The notes beneath the pieces were generated by a model, which worked only from the letters and a program-made list of their open reading frames with translations, did no database searches and was not told the origin of the DNA. Below, piece by piece: positions 21,701 through 33,686 of a stretch of DNA of 64,000 nucleotides. The stretch's first letter is position 1. The number at the start of each line of letters is the position of its first letter. Made by a program: the position numbers and the translations under genes. Source of the DNA: Rhododendron vialii (taxonomy: Eukaryota > Streptophyta > Magnoliopsida > Ericales > Ericaceae); the NCBI RefSeq assembly GCF_030253575.1, contig NC_080568.1, positions 20,112,501 through 20,176,500 of the forward strand, written 5' to 3'.

Positions 21701-24700
21701 CTTCCACTACGTTCCAAGCAATATCTGGCATCTCGTCTGATGCGCAGTCAATCCAAAGTGTCATAGCAGAGAAGGTGTGTTAATCATTTGATCTTCTTAG
21801 AACACCCATTGGTACATTTTTCCCCTTTTGTTTCCGCATAGTTATAGTTACTAACATTTTCGCTTCTTCTCCTCTTGTAGATTCCCCATTTCATGGTTAA
21901 TTTCTCAACTTTCATCGGCTGCATCATAGTGTCCTTCCTACTTTCATGGAGACTGGCCTTGGCCGCCCTTCCAATGACGCTTCTCTTTATAGTTCCGGGG
22001 TTGGGATTTGGGAAGCTAATGATGGAACTCGGTATGAAGACGAAAGATGCTTACGGGGTCGCTGGTGAGATAGCTGAACAAGCGATCTCCTCGATCCGTA
22101 CTACATATTCTTTTGTGGATGAACACGAAACCCTAAATAGATTCAGCCTAGCACTTCAAAAGAGTACGGAGCTAGGTATAAAGCAAGGGCTCACAAAGGG
22201 ATTACTGCTGGGGAGCATGGGAATGATTTACGTAAATTATGCCTTTCAAGCTTGGGTTGGCAGCGTTCTTGTAACCACGCGAGGAGAAAGTGCTGGTGAA
22301 GTTTTCATCGCAGGACTCTGTGTTGTTTTAGGAGGAGGGTGAGTTATTTATCTTTGTTCTTTCATTAACTTAGTTAGCGTTTCCTTCATATCCAACAATC
22401 AAGGAATTACCGAATTCCTTCATATCCACAAAGAAGGAAAGGATGTAACCATCAAAAACCACTTATTTGATAGCAAAAAAATAAAGCCAAGTAATTAAAA
22501 GTTCCGCCAATGAGTAATTGGTTATCCAAAAGTAATAAATATCACGCTAATTTATACACAACAGTATCACGCGTTGTTACTTTTCAACCAGAAGTTCACT
22601 TAATTCATTTGTCTCCCAGTCAAAACTCAAATTTATGTTTCTTTTTGGAACTTCAGGTTTTTGATGAGCACCCTCCCAAATATGTCATTCTTTGCAGAAG
22701 CAAAAGCTGCAGCCACTAGAATATCCGAGATGATTGATCAAGTCACTCTCATTGATATTGAAGATGAAAAAGGAGAAACTCTAGATCAAGTAAGAGGGGA
22801 AATTGAGTTTAAAGAGATTGATTTCAGTTACCCATCCCGGCCAGATACCCAGATTCTTGAAGGATTCAATCTCAAAGTGGAAGCTGGTAAGACAGTAGGT
22901 CTTGTTGGAAGCAGTGGTTCCGGCAAGTCAACAATTATTTCTCTGCTCGAGAGATTTTATGACCCAGTCAAAGGAGACATCCTACTTGATGGATGCAACA
23001 TAAAAAGATTCCAGCTTCGATGGTTGAGATCTCAAATGGGACTGGTTAATCAAGAACCAGTTCTCTTTGCAACAACTATAAAGGAGAATATTCTGTTCGG
23101 AGATGAAGGAGCTTTGATGGAAAATGTTATAGCCGCAGCTAAGGCTGCAAATGCTCACAATTTCATCACTAAATTATCCAAAGGATATGATACTCAAGTA
23201 GGTCATGATTTTTATGTTTCTTTGTGTACGTTAGAGATTATCTTATGCTTGATGAAGGTGACATGGTGAAGTTTTGAACCGATTCCTCAGGTAGGGCAAC
23301 TCGGAGTTCAGTTTTCTGGAGGCCAAAAGCAAAGAATTGCCATCGCAAGGGCTCTACTAAGGCACCCGAAGATTCTTTTGCTTGATGAAGCAACAAGTGC
23401 TTTGGATGGCCAATCAGAAAAACTAGTACAAGTTGCACTAGACAAAGCTTCAGTTGGGCGTACAACAATCACAATTGCCCACCGTCTTACAACCATACGC
23501 AAGGCCAATACGATAGTAGTTTTGCAAAATGGAAGAGTACTTGAATCAGGATCTCACGATGAGCTAATTCAAATGGAAAATGAAGGCGGGGCATACTTGA
23601 GAATGGTAGAACTGCAGCAAATAGCACAAAAGGAAGCCCCTGAGAGTTTTGATCATCCGTCAAATGCCAGAAGCGACCACGAAATCAAGAGTTCAACATC
23701 TCTCTATACTTCATGTAGTCCAAGTTGGCAAGGTAGCCCAGTAACGGAGAAAATTCACATTCTCTCCTTTAACTTTGAGATGCAACCTCATGTTGAAGGT
23801 GACGGAGAAAGCTTGAAAAAGTCTTCCTATCCTGCTCCTTATCAATGGCGTTTGATGCAAATGAATGCTCCTGAGTGGAAACGGTCATTGTTTGGTTGCA
23901 TTGGGGCTATTGGTTACGGGGCAATGCAACCATTTTCTTCGTACAGCCTGGGAACACTAATCTCCGTTTACTTGTTGAGGGACCATTCCAAAGTAGAATC
24001 GCAGAGCAAGTTATATTCTTTGATTTTCCTAAGTTTAGCGGCTCTTTGCTTCATCACAAATGTCCTCCAACATTATAATTTTGCTATCATGGGAGAATGT
24101 TTAACCAAAAGGGTACGAGAGAAAATGCTACAAAAGTTAATCACCTTTGAGGTTGGATGGTTTGATAAAGCCGAGAACACAAGTGCGGCGATTTGTGCAC
24201 GGCTAACCACCGAGGCAAACCTGGTTCGGTCCCTTGTTGGAGATCGGATGTCATTGCTCGTTCAAGTGTTCACCACTGCTTCCATGTCTTTTACACTAGC
24301 ACTGGTGGTCACATGGAGACTGGCCAGTGTAATTATTTCCATGCAGCCTTTGCTCATAGGTTGCTTCTATGGAAAGCAAGTTTTGATGAAGAGCATGTCT
24401 GAAAAAGCCAGGCAAGCACAGAACGAAGGAAGTCAATTGGCAAGTGAAGCAGTAGTGAGTCACAGGACTATAACGGCATTTTCCTCTCAAGAACGAATCC
24501 TTAGTCTCTTTGCAGCTGCAATGGAAGGTCCAAGGAAGGAAAGCATCAAACAATCATGGTTATCAGGTTTTGGACTGTTCAGCTCCGAGTTTTTGTCAAC
24601 AGTTTCTATAGCTTTGTCTTTCTGGTATGGAGGAAAGCTACTGAGTCAAGGATTAATTTCCTCAAAACAATTGTTTCAGGCTTTCTTCATACTGCTGAGT

Positions 24701-25683
24701 ACAAGCAAGACCATTGCAGATGCAGGAAGCATGACTTCAGATTTAGCAAAAGGTAGTTGGGCCGTCAGATCACTTTTTGCAGTCCTAGATAGGAAGAGTG
24801 AAATTGAGCCAGATGACCCGAAAGGAATCAAGGTTGATATGGACATCAAGGGTCATATAGAGCTGACAAATGTATCCTTCTCATACCCTTCAAGACCTCA
24901 AAGAAATAATCTTCAAAAGCCTAGATTTAAAGATTGATGCTGGAAAAACAGTGGCTCTCATAGGAAATAGCGGTTCAGGAAAGTCCACAATCATTGGACT
25001 CATTGAAAGATTCTATGACCCGACAAGAGGATCAATTTTAATAGATGAAGTAGATATTAAAGCTTACAATTTAAGGAGCTTGAGGTCTCGTATTGCGTTA
25101 GTGAGTCAAGAATCGACGCTTTTTGCAGGAACTATCCGTCAGAACATTGCATATGGAAAAGAACATGCTACAGAATCTGAATTAAGGGAGGCAGCAATTC
25201 TTGCCAATGCTCATGAATTTATAAGGTATGAATGCATCACCCTCTTTCCATAGCAAAAGCATACTTCTCTATTTGCTTCTATAGTAATGAAAGACAGTGT
25301 GATGCAGTTCTATGAAAGAGGGATATGAAACATATTGTGGAGAAAGAGGTGTCCAACTATCAGGAGGCCAAAAGCAGCGGATAGCACTTGCCCGTGCATT
25401 TCTAAAGAAGCCAGCTATTCTTCTTCTTGATGAGGCAACTAGTGCCCTTGATTCGGTGTCGGAGAATCTAGTCCAAAAAGCTCTAGATGAAATGATGCTT
25501 GGGATAACTTGCGTGGTTGTTGCTCACCGGCTATCCACAATACAGAAGTCAGACACCATAGTTGTGATAAAGGATGGAAAGGTTGCAGAGCATGGATCAC
25601 ACTCTGATCTACTTGCTGTTGGAAAAGGTGGTTATTATTACTCACTATTAAACCTCCAAAGCAATTGCTCCCTCAATTCATGA
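18723..25683 (+). CDS. ABC transporter B family protein, ABCB8-like (full-size, seven exons, one frameshift)
   Basis: This is a full-size P-glycoprotein-type exporter (TMD-NBD-TMD-NBD) of the plasma membrane family. Its substrate is unknown. The sequence most resembles plant 'putative ABC transporter B family member 8'. Exons by GT-AG sites and continuous phase are 18723-18911, 19228-19282, 21590-21774, 21881-22338, 22657-23197, 23291-25225 and 25308-25683. NBD1 has Walker [10 protein letters not shown], signature FSGGQKQR, Walker [13 protein letters not shown] and H-loop AHRLTTI. NBD2 has [29 protein letters not shown] and AHRLSTI. The exon lengths sum to 3739, one more than a multiple of three. 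The extra base lies in CCTCAAAGAAATAATC at about 24899-24902, just before NBD2 Walker A. Without it the protein would be about 1245 residues, the normal family length. The start is the ATG at 18723 ([12 protein letters not shown]), which matches the family N-terminus. It is either a very young pseudogene allele or a homopolymer error in otherwise intact sequence. Confidence 0.93.
20970..21490. mobile_element. degenerate retroelement relic inside ABCB intron 2
   Basis: The 2.3-kb intron 19283-21589 carries sequence that aligns loosely in the same order with 55130-55530 of the Athila/Tat-like element Y. Shared features include GTGAA.AACAACTAA.TACTC, CGACTTCAA.TCTC, CACTCAA.AAA.GAAAAC, GATCAA.TAGGACTTT and CAAGGAAAAGTG. 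Identity is low by eye. Orientation follows the + strand of the later copy. It explains why this intron is much longer than the others. No ends are visible. Confidence 0.5.
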
Positions 25684-26639
25684 TCCAGTAACTAGACTAC
25701 ATCAAAACAAATAGTCTCAAGTTTGTCATTACTGAAATTTCGTGTGGAACTTCTTAGCTTGAATTTTAGCATGATATCACTTCAGGCTTATGCATATCAG
25801 TTGTGATGAAAGTAAACCTGATTTAACCCAAAATAAATGGCCTAAAATGTGGTTGAAGAAATTGTAAACCTGATAGTAGACAACAGAGACCCAGACATCA
25901 ATGGCCTTCAAAGTCGTCGTGCATGCTGGTGCAAGAAGAACCAATAATTCAAGGGAGCAAGTTTGAGCCATATAATTAGTAGTTGAGTAATTGATAAATT
26001 GTCTGAAATCTATCTTATAAATTGATGTATCTATGTGTGTATCAAAGCAGGGAAGCAAAGTGTGAGAAAGAGAGAGAATAAGAGAGTGAGATTTGAGAGT
26101 TTTTTCATTGTTGTATTTGTGAGTTTGAAGCAATTAAATCAGTGTGGTTTTTCTCTCAAATTGAGTTTGTGAATCACCGCTAGTGCTTCTTGTGTGAGTA
26201 ATTTGCCTCTCTTCAAGTTGAACTCTTGGCAAGGGGGATTACCATTGTGGGAGTAGTCATACAAATGTATAAGAAGAAAGATTAAATTGTTCACCTTATT
26301 CTCATAACTTATTCATGAGGCAAATAGTTATTCGGGTAGATAACCTAAATTCTGAAATAAATAAAAAAGTCGGATCTTTTCTTTTTCTAGAGATATAGAC
26401 AACCAATCTATACCACCATTGGTTAACTTGGATCAGTCTATCGAAGACCTTGACTAATCCAATAAATGCAATATAGTGGATCAGTCTATAAAACCTATGC
26501 TCAAAAGAAAAAGACACTACAAATTAGGTCCTCATCAGAAGATTTAATAGTGGATTTCTTGTCACTTCATTTCTTTTTCCATCACTTCAACTCCCCTATT
26601 CAAGATGAACCGGCCTTGTTCGTTTAGTAACTTTGGGTA
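25684..26639. other. 3' flank of the ABCB gene, nothing recognised
   Basis: AT-rich sequence with no supported gene or repeat. The first part is probably 3' UTR. Confidence 0.4.
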
Positions 26640-26667
26640 TTTTAATTTTGGAAGGTTACAAACCCCC

Positions 26668-26668
<1 letters not shown>

Positions 26669-26698
<30 letters not shown>
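26669..26698. repeat. 30-base poly(C) run
   Basis: CCCCCACC is followed by an unbroken run of C near the left end of the second MULE. The length of such a run is unreliable in assemblies. Confidence 0.9.
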
Positions 26699-27051
26699 AC
26701 GATGACGCGGCAGACTGACCCTTTTACCCCCCACACCCACGTGTCCAGCAGTCTCTCTCTCTTTTGATTTTTTTTGTAAAATTTTAAATGTTAATAACTT
26801 TTTGTTCCCGTATTTTTTTAAAAAAATTAAATAGTTTTGAAATTTACTCAACAAAACCTATAAAACGAGCCTAATATTGAAAGAGGTTAAAAAATGTGTT
26901 TCAAATTTAAATCCGTTTGAACCGGTGGAAAGGGAAAAAAATTCTGATCATTTTAGTTATGACCATTTAGGAAGTAATCTTTTTGTTTATAACGTTAACT
27001 TGTATTTTTTGTTATATTTTCAGAATATGTAATAATTTCGGAACTTTCCGA

Positions 27052-27297
27052 TATTGGTTTTTTTTCCTTTTCCTAGTAGGGTTAGGGTTTGCATCTTATT
27101 TAAGGAGTTATAAGCCTTAGGACTGGACAGTTTTTGATTAGTATTGATTGACAAACTGTCTAGAGAGAGTTTCATATTGGTTTTTTTTTCCTTTTCCTAG
27201 TAGGGTTAGGGTTTGCATCTTATTTAAGAAGTTATAAGCCTTAGGGCTGGACAGTTTTTGATTATTATTGATTGACAAAGTGTCTAGAGAGAGTTCC
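27052..27297. repeat. two tandem copies of a 123-bp promoter/leader unit
   Basis: TATTGGTTTTTTTTCCTTTT through GAGAGAGTTTCA occurs at 27052-27174 and again at 27175-27297, with only a few differences. Each copy has TCTTATTTAAG, a TATA-like element. The second copy ends 13 bp before the ATG of the MULE gene, so this is a duplicated promoter or 5' leader. Confidence 0.9.
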
Positions 27298-27310
27298 ATA
27301 AAAGAACATT

Positions 27311-29029
27311 ATGGATCAATACAATTTTTTATTTTCGGATAATTGGTCAGTTGGCAATGATATTGCGAATAATATTCCTTGCGGAGAGAGCAGCTCCTAC
27401 GTTGGGCGTGATTGCACAGCGGAATTTACGACTGACCAGGTTAATTATTACTGTTGTTATTATAGTACATATTTGTTACTTATTTTTGTTAATCTTGTAT
27501 GGATCTCGATAGAAAACATCGATCGGAAGCCCCCAAACTAAGTAGCACGCAGACATGACAAGTGGACCCATCTAGTTTAAAAATGCAAGACACATTAGAA
27601 CATATACTATACGATAATGGTTGATTAATTAGTTCAAAGATAATAAAATACAGATTCAGGCAACGTACCTTTGATTAAATTAAAAAACCGAATCAGCATA
27701 TTGATTCATCTCTTGACTAGAAACCCACGTTTCTTTTTTGTTTTTCCGTTGCTGCTGTGTTTTTTCGTTACCCTAAGCAGCCAATAAAAGACTGCTATAT
27801 ATAGTAGGGATAACAAAATAAAACTCGAGACTTGTTTTTTACTGATGACTAAACCATCCAGCAACTTTCGATTGATTGCCGACTTATATAGCGATTGATC
27901 GGGTTCATTCTTCTTTCTTCGCAGTTGATATGATTATTGCCTTTTTTTTTTCTCACTCTTTCAATTACTACATATTTGTTACTTATTTTTGTTAATCTTG
28001 TATGGATCTCGATAGAAAACATCGATCGGAAGCCCCCAAACTAAGTAGCACGCAGACATGACAATTGGACCCATCTAGTTTAAAAATGCAGGACACATTA
28101 GAACATATACTATAGGATAATGGTTGATTAATTAGTTCAAAGATAATAAAATACAGATTCACGCAACGTACCTTTGATTAAATTAAAAAACCGAATCAGC
28201 ATATTGATTCATCTCTTGACCAGAGACCCACGTTTCTTTTTTGTTTTTCCGCTGCTGCTGTGTTTTTTCGTTACCTTAAGCAGCCAATAAAAGACTGCTA
28301 TATATAGTAGGGATAACAAAATAAAACTCGAGACTTGTTTTTTACTGATGACTAAACCATCCAGCAACTTTCGATTGATTGCCGACTTATATAGCGATTG
28401 ATCGGGTTCATTCTTCTTTCTTCGCAGTTGATATGAGTACAAATATATGACTCCTTCCCCTCTATTCTTATGCAGACCCACGTGCACACACCTTCACTTA
28501 TATGTCACCTAAAGCTTACATGCAAGAATCAATATTTTTCATATACGGAATATTAAATTGTGCTTATACGTATTCATTTTTTTTGTTATAGATATTTGAA
28601 ACTAGAGCTGTCATGCTAGATTGGGTGCGGAGAGTTGGTAAGGAAAATGATTTTGTGATTGTCATAAGTAAATCTGCTAGTATAAAGGGCAACAAGATGC
28701 CGAAGTGCATTCTTATTTGTGAAAGGGGAGGATTGTACAAACCGCCATCGGAAGGGCATTCAAGGCAAAGGAATACTGGAACTAAAAAATTTAAGCTGCG
28801 AGGTGTACCACAACCTCCAGACGGTATCATGTGGAGTTTGAAGGTTGTTAAAGGTTTTCATAACTATGAACTAGTAGAAAGCTTTGAGGGACATGAGTAC
28901 CCGTCAAGGCTGACCCCAATCCAGCAGCAATTAGTTCGTGACATGTCTAACAGCACTGCGTCTCGTGAAATTCTTAGTTTCATGAAACAACAAGACTCGT
29001 CAATTAGTGCAGGAATCAGGAGTATTTAA
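27311..29029 (+). pseudogene. truncated MULE transposase (N-terminal part only)
   Basis: Exon 1 is 27311-27439 (MDQYNFLFSDNWSVGN... TTDQ, donor CAG|GTTAAT). Exon 2 starts at 28592 after TTATAG, keeps phase 0 and runs IFETRAVMLDWVRRVGKEND... to a stop at 29029. The encoded part is the N-terminal DNA-binding region of a MULE/FAR1-type transposase, ending at SISAGIRSI, exactly where the full gene would continue into the DDE domain. The same exon structure (short acidic exon, then a V/IF..... DWxR exon) is seen in the first MULE at 924. Since the DDE, SWIM and any protease domain are absent, the element needs a transposase from elsewhere. The roughly 190-residue product might still bind MULE ends, which is speculation. 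Confidence 0.8.
27467..28436. repeat. 467-bp direct duplication inside the MULE gene intron
   Basis: 27467-27933 and 27970-28436 are near-identical, offset by exactly 503 bp and separated by a 36-bp T-rich spacer. Both lie in the intron 27440-28591. A few substitutions separate them (for example AAGTGGACCC versus AATTGGACCC), so the duplication is recent. Confidence 0.93.
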
Positions 29030-30119
29030 TTTGTGTATTTATTTATGTTCATGTGTTAGTTCTATATATTAAAATTTTAATTAAATGAAGTTTGATTTCA
29101 GTTTGCATTTATGATTGTTCACAGAAATATAAAGTAAATTTAAGTAGATTCAACATACATAATTACTTGAAAACTCAAATATAGAAGTTTAAAAAAATGG
29201 CGGATAAAAAAATAAAAACAAAGAGATAATATATTGGGCCCAAAAAAATTATTTAATTTAAACACATTATTTCATATTCAATATTAGACTTGTTTGATAG
29301 GTTTTGTTGAATAAATTTCAAATATATAAAATTTATTTTAAAAAATACGTGATTTCAAACTCTTCGGACAGTTTATATATTAAAAAATATGGTTAAAAAA
29401 TTAAGTGTTCCAAATTTTAATCCGTTTGAACCGGTGGAAAGATTTTATTTTTTTGATCATTTTATCCTAAATGGTCATATTTAAATTTTGACTCTAGAGC
29501 TCTCGTTGATTAACCCTAAAAGATATTTGATTCTACGACTTCAACAAGAGCCCTATAGTCAAAATTTAATTATGACCATTTAAGATAAAATGATCAGAAA
29601 ACTAAAATCTTTCCAATGGTTCAAACGAATTGAAACTTGGAACACTTAATTTTTTTAACTTTTTTAGACAGTTTAAACTACCACAAAAATATAATTTTTC
29701 CGTTTTACATTATTTCACCATCAATATTGGGCTCGTTTGATAGGTTTCGTTGAGTAGATTTCAAAAATCTAAAATTTATTTTAAAAAATAGGTGAAAAAA
29801 AAGCTATTAGTATTTACAATTTTATAGAAAAATAAAATAAGAGATAGAGAAATGGGAGAGAGAGAGGGGGTAAAACGGAAAATTTCCTGTGTTGGTGTCA
29901 GACCCTCCCCTGACGAGGGGAGCGATTAACAGCTCTCTTAGTTTTGGTAGTGGGTGGAGAGAGAAATAGGATAATGATTGGAGAGAAGGGTAATGATTAG
30001 AGAGAGATAGAGAGAGAAATGAAATTAATAATTGGAGAAATAGAATGACGACAAATTTGCCATAAATGAGAGTGACGACAAATTTGTCCAAAATAAAAGG
30101 TACTTCAATTGTAAATCTT

Positions 30120-30460
30120 TACCACTCCCTCTGTCCCACTTTGTTGTGCCCTTATTCTTTTTTGGGATGTCCCAAATTGATGTGCTTGTTTCAAAACTTT
30201 TCAATTTTGGATGTCTATATTACCATTTTACCCCTCATTTCTCACTCCCAAATTCAAATTTTGAACTTGATTTGAAAGGAAAGTAGAGCAAATTAGATTT
30301 GTCTCCATTCTCTCAATGACATGACAAGGGAAGTTGACAAAAAGTCACAAGTTACAAAGGGGTAAAATGGTAAAATTGACATAAAGTCAATATAATTATG
30401 ATCTTTTCTTAAATTACGTGAAAGTCAAAGTAAGCGCAACAAATTGGGATGGAGAAAGTA
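30120..30460. mobile_element. second Stowaway/mariner-like MITE
   Basis: The left end ACCACTCCCTCTGTCCCACT and the right end CAAATTGGGATGGAGAAAGTA are inverted relatives of the CTCCGTCCCA type, with TA at the borders. TTTTTTGGGATGTCCCAAAT lies just inside the left end, as in the element at 15059-15300. It is about 340 bp and non-coding. Confidence 0.65.
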
Positions 30461-31228
30461 GAAAACTTGACCTAATGTCGTGATTAGAATCACCATATCA
30501 ATAAGTTCTTGGTTGAAATCACCTTATACTAGTTGTTTTGGTTTCCAATTGTGCAACTGCAAATACAAAACCAACAAAATCTAGTTTTTCCGTGAGACCT
30601 CACTTCCAAAAAATTTACCAAATTACACTTCTCAAACCTTTAATTCTAAGTTCTACACTTAATCAAACAAATCTTAAGGAAATACATTTCAAATTTTGTA
30701 ATCCTTACAGTAATATTATTCCCAAGTCTAAATTTTATTTTTACCTTTTCTTGGAACAATAATACGTAAAGTGCCACATTCTACATGTTGGTGTAGGGTT
30801 CCTAAAATTTCAGGGTCATCCTACATGTAGGGTTGCAAACGAGCAAAGCTAAGCCGAGCTTTGTGGTGATACTCGTGCTTCATGAGGCCAATCCTAAAGG
30901 CGATTAGGGCATGATGTCACAAGGCATGTGCCTAGCACGCGATTACTTGGAGACTAAGCTTAGTCTCACTATTAAAAATACAAAATTAAACCCTAAAAAG
31001 GTACGCCGTTACTCGTTCACCAAATAGCATTGTACTTTCCTTCTATTGAGGTGAGACTAACTTAGGCATCAAAGTGCCTTCTGGCTGTGTACGACGAGCT
31101 AGGCAATAATTGGCGATTGATCTTGCAGGCTAGGTAGGTGTCATGGAAGAAGGTTCAGATTGGATCGGACCCATACCAGAGGTCCAAGAGCAGAACCGAA
31201 TCGATCCCCCACAAATTAAACAAAAAGT

Positions 31229-31593
31229 CTACTGGTACAGACCAAAAATATGTACCAGTGGGTACAAACCCCTTTTTGGGCCCATTTTGGGTCTTAAAAA
31301 AATGATTGGAGTCACTCATTTTGTTTAAAATACTTTGTTTATGGTCCCTACAAAAAATAAGTTTAATCCGGTATCGGTAAAAGTATTTACGAAACATCCA
31401 AACTTTGCTCTAGAATTCAATAGAGCAAAGTTTGGATGTTTCGTAAATACTCTTACCGATACTGGATTAAACTTATTTTTTGTATGGACCACAAACAAAG
31501 TATTTTAAACAAAATGAGCGACTCCGATCATTTTTTTGAGACCTAAAAAGGGGTTTGTACCTACTGGTACAGATTTTTAGTCTGTACCAGTAG
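31229..31593. mobile_element. fold-back MITE (~365 bp, nearly full-length hairpin)
   Basis: The outer ends are CTACTGGTACAGA and its inverse ...CTGTACCAGTAG. The left half 31229-31412 pairs with 31421-31593 almost throughout: GGGTACAAACCCCTTTTTGG, GATTGGAGTCACTCATTTTG, AAGTTTAATCCGGTATCGGT and a perfect inner arm of 22 bp (31391-31412 with 31421-31442) around the 8-base loop GAATTCAA. No clean target duplication was found, so the family is not assigned. Confidence 0.8.
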
Positions 31594-32821
31594 CACCATT
31601 CCAAATTAAAAAACATTCTTCATAACACAATAATGACTATGCAGAAGACACTTATTAATCTTTCAATCCCTAACTCTATGTCCCTAATTATGAGCCTATT
31701 CCTTTCTCTCCAATCTTCATAAGTTCCAAGGCCACCATCCAAGTTTTCTTCTCTCTCTTCCGCCAGCAGGTCCAGCATCTATTCTAGCGCTGACCAAAGT
31801 CTCCAATCATTTCTATAATTAACGGGGTTCGCCTATTTAACCTCAAAATATGTTCAACAAAAAGAAAGCGCAAATCAAAACACATGTACATGTTGTGATA
31901 CGTTTTTAAATTTACTTATAGTGATCTTTTTCCTGCATTTTTGGATTCCAGTATTAAACGAAAGGTTGCACCAAGCGGTTCGTATTCCAGATCAATCCAA
32001 CTCTACCAGTACCAATAGGTGGCATAGAGGAAGAAGCATTACACCTGGGAATCAACAACACATTGATGTAGCCTCTTGTCGCTACCTACTAGAGAAATTC
32101 CTTCTGTACCATTCAACAGAAGGAAAAATCCCATCAGATTGAATCGACGGCCTACAAGAAGTGCTTTTATCCACAAACTTGTTTGAAAACCATTTTGGTG
32201 TTGGCAAATCTTTGATCCGAATTTTCCAATTGAGCCCTTAAATTGGATCTCCTTCAGGTATTTGCTTGGGGTAATTCCATCATTTCCTGGCGTTTGCATC
32301 AATTACCGTTATGATTTCCTAGACTTTCCACATTTTCCTTTTGTGTCTTTCTTGCATGTGTTTTTGCGTGTCCATGTGTTTCTGCGTGTCCTTCCATTGT
32401 CTTCTGCAAGGCATAAAACAGATTGGGTAGTCAATGAGGGTGCAATGGTTTCCTCTGTTGTGTGCAAACCTTGATGGATGGGTTGTAGAGAATGGACGAG
32501 TTTCGGCCATTTATATTTGGCATTCCTCTTGGTACTCTGTTTATCTTTCTCTACCTCCAATATGTCTCTCTAAAAGCTGTCTTTCTGCAGAATTAGGGTT
32601 CGATTTTGGTTTTGGCTGGTTTTGGGCTCTCAACTGGAGGAGACAATGGTCTCCCATGCGCATCTGGACAAAACAGCGGTTCATCAAAACTATCAAAACT
32701 TATGGCAGACAGATCTCAAGAGCACTAACGACGGTTCATCAAAAAATAAGTCAATTATCTATTGTTAATATTCAATTCAAATTGTGATTCTGTTATTCAT
32801 TTGTCTATTTTTTGTTACAGT
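31594..32821. other. no gene recognised upstream of the clathrin fragment
   Basis: Open frames at 31921-32142 and 32434-32787 have no recognisable domain. The stretch may contain non-coding parts of captured DNA. Confidence 0.35.
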
Positions 32822-33280
32822 GAAGTGAGGATCCGGACATTCACTTCCGAAGACTGGACAAATTAAGGAGGTTGAACGTGTGACAAGAGAATCGAACTTC
32901 TATGACTCTGAAATGACAAAGAACTTACTGATGGAAGCAAAGCTCCCCAATGCACGACCACTTATAAGCGATCGTTTTGGGTATGTTTCAGATCTGACCC
33001 ACTACCTTTATTGGAACAACATGCTTCGCTACATAGAAGGTTACATTCAGAAGGTAAGAGTATTGTCAAGGATCTAAGATACATTTTCGTCACTTGAAAA
33101 TTCAAACTCCTTCGATGGCACAGTGCTGAACTCTTCTGGGATTTCTCTGTATAGGGTAACCCAGGAAATGCTCCGTTAGTGGTAGGGCAACTGCTAGATG
33201 ATGAGTGCCCTGAAGATTTTATCGAAGGCCTTATTCTCTCTGTCCATTCTTTATTCCAGTTGAACCACTGGAGTGTAAGA
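32822..33280 (+). pseudogene. clathrin heavy chain gene fragment (two exons)
   Basis: Clathrin heavy chain forms the triskelion coat of endocytic vesicles. Here only a middle piece remains. The first exon (about 32822-33053) reads SEDPDIHF, then has a short deletion with loss of frame near 32850. It then reads [39 protein letters not shown] and [17 protein letters not shown]. After a GT-AG intron (33054-33154) it reads [20 protein letters not shown] and [12 protein letters not shown]. The frame is then lost by a 1-base change near 33252, where PVEPL would follow. The match is near identical to the conserved plant protein, so the copy is fairly young or derives from a well-conserved gene. The intron was retained, so this is a DNA-level copy, not a retro-copy. 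Confidence 0.93.
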
Positions 33281-33641
33281 TGATGGCACTACTCTTCCCC
33301 ATCATCTTCTCTGACACTATCCACCCAAACAACACAACGCTTTCTGCCCCATGGTCCAGATCTAGAAATCACCTTCCACTGTCCAGCTCCTCCTCATCTG
33401 CCCACCGTCACAACCCGGCTTTTCCGGTAGCCTTAACACTCTCCACTGTCACATCCTCATCCGTCCACCGTCACAACTCGTTTCCTCCTCGTCCAAAAAA
33501 GAACAAAAGGAAGGCTAAATAAAGGAAGTCAATTGAGCTTTAAAGCCTTAAATGATCTGGTTTGCGGCCTTCATATTGGCCAATATGGAGGTGATTAGGT
33601 GTCTAGAAAACTAAATATAAAGTCCCCACTTGGGTAAGATG

Positions 33642-33642
<1 letters not shown>

Positions 33643-33683
<41 letters not shown>
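33643..33683. repeat. (TC)n microsatellite
   Basis: About 20 TC units. A shorter run lies at 33830-33842. Confidence 0.9.

Positions 33684-33686
<3 letters not shown>

Larger units (their letters stand above)
26640..29900 (+). mobile_element. non-autonomous MULE with long inverted ends
   Basis: Sequence from about 26760-26975 recurs inverted at about 29555-29830. Shared blocks in the same order are CTACTCAACGAAACCTAT.AAACGAG (inverted at 29735-29765), AATC/GTTTGAACCGGTGGAAAG and TGATCATTTTA..TATGACCATTTA. These arms fit the long TIRs of a MULE and flank a truncated transposase gene (27311-29029). Outer ends could not be fixed. The left end runs into a 30-C tract and the right into GA-rich sequence near 29850-29880. 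Between the gene and the right arm, 29281-29510 holds a third, rearranged copy of the end sequence. Confidence 0.65.

Noticed and set aside
32309-32787. Short frames upstream of the clathrin piece as further clathrin exons
   Set aside because: None matches the clathrin sequence that should precede SEDPDIHF.
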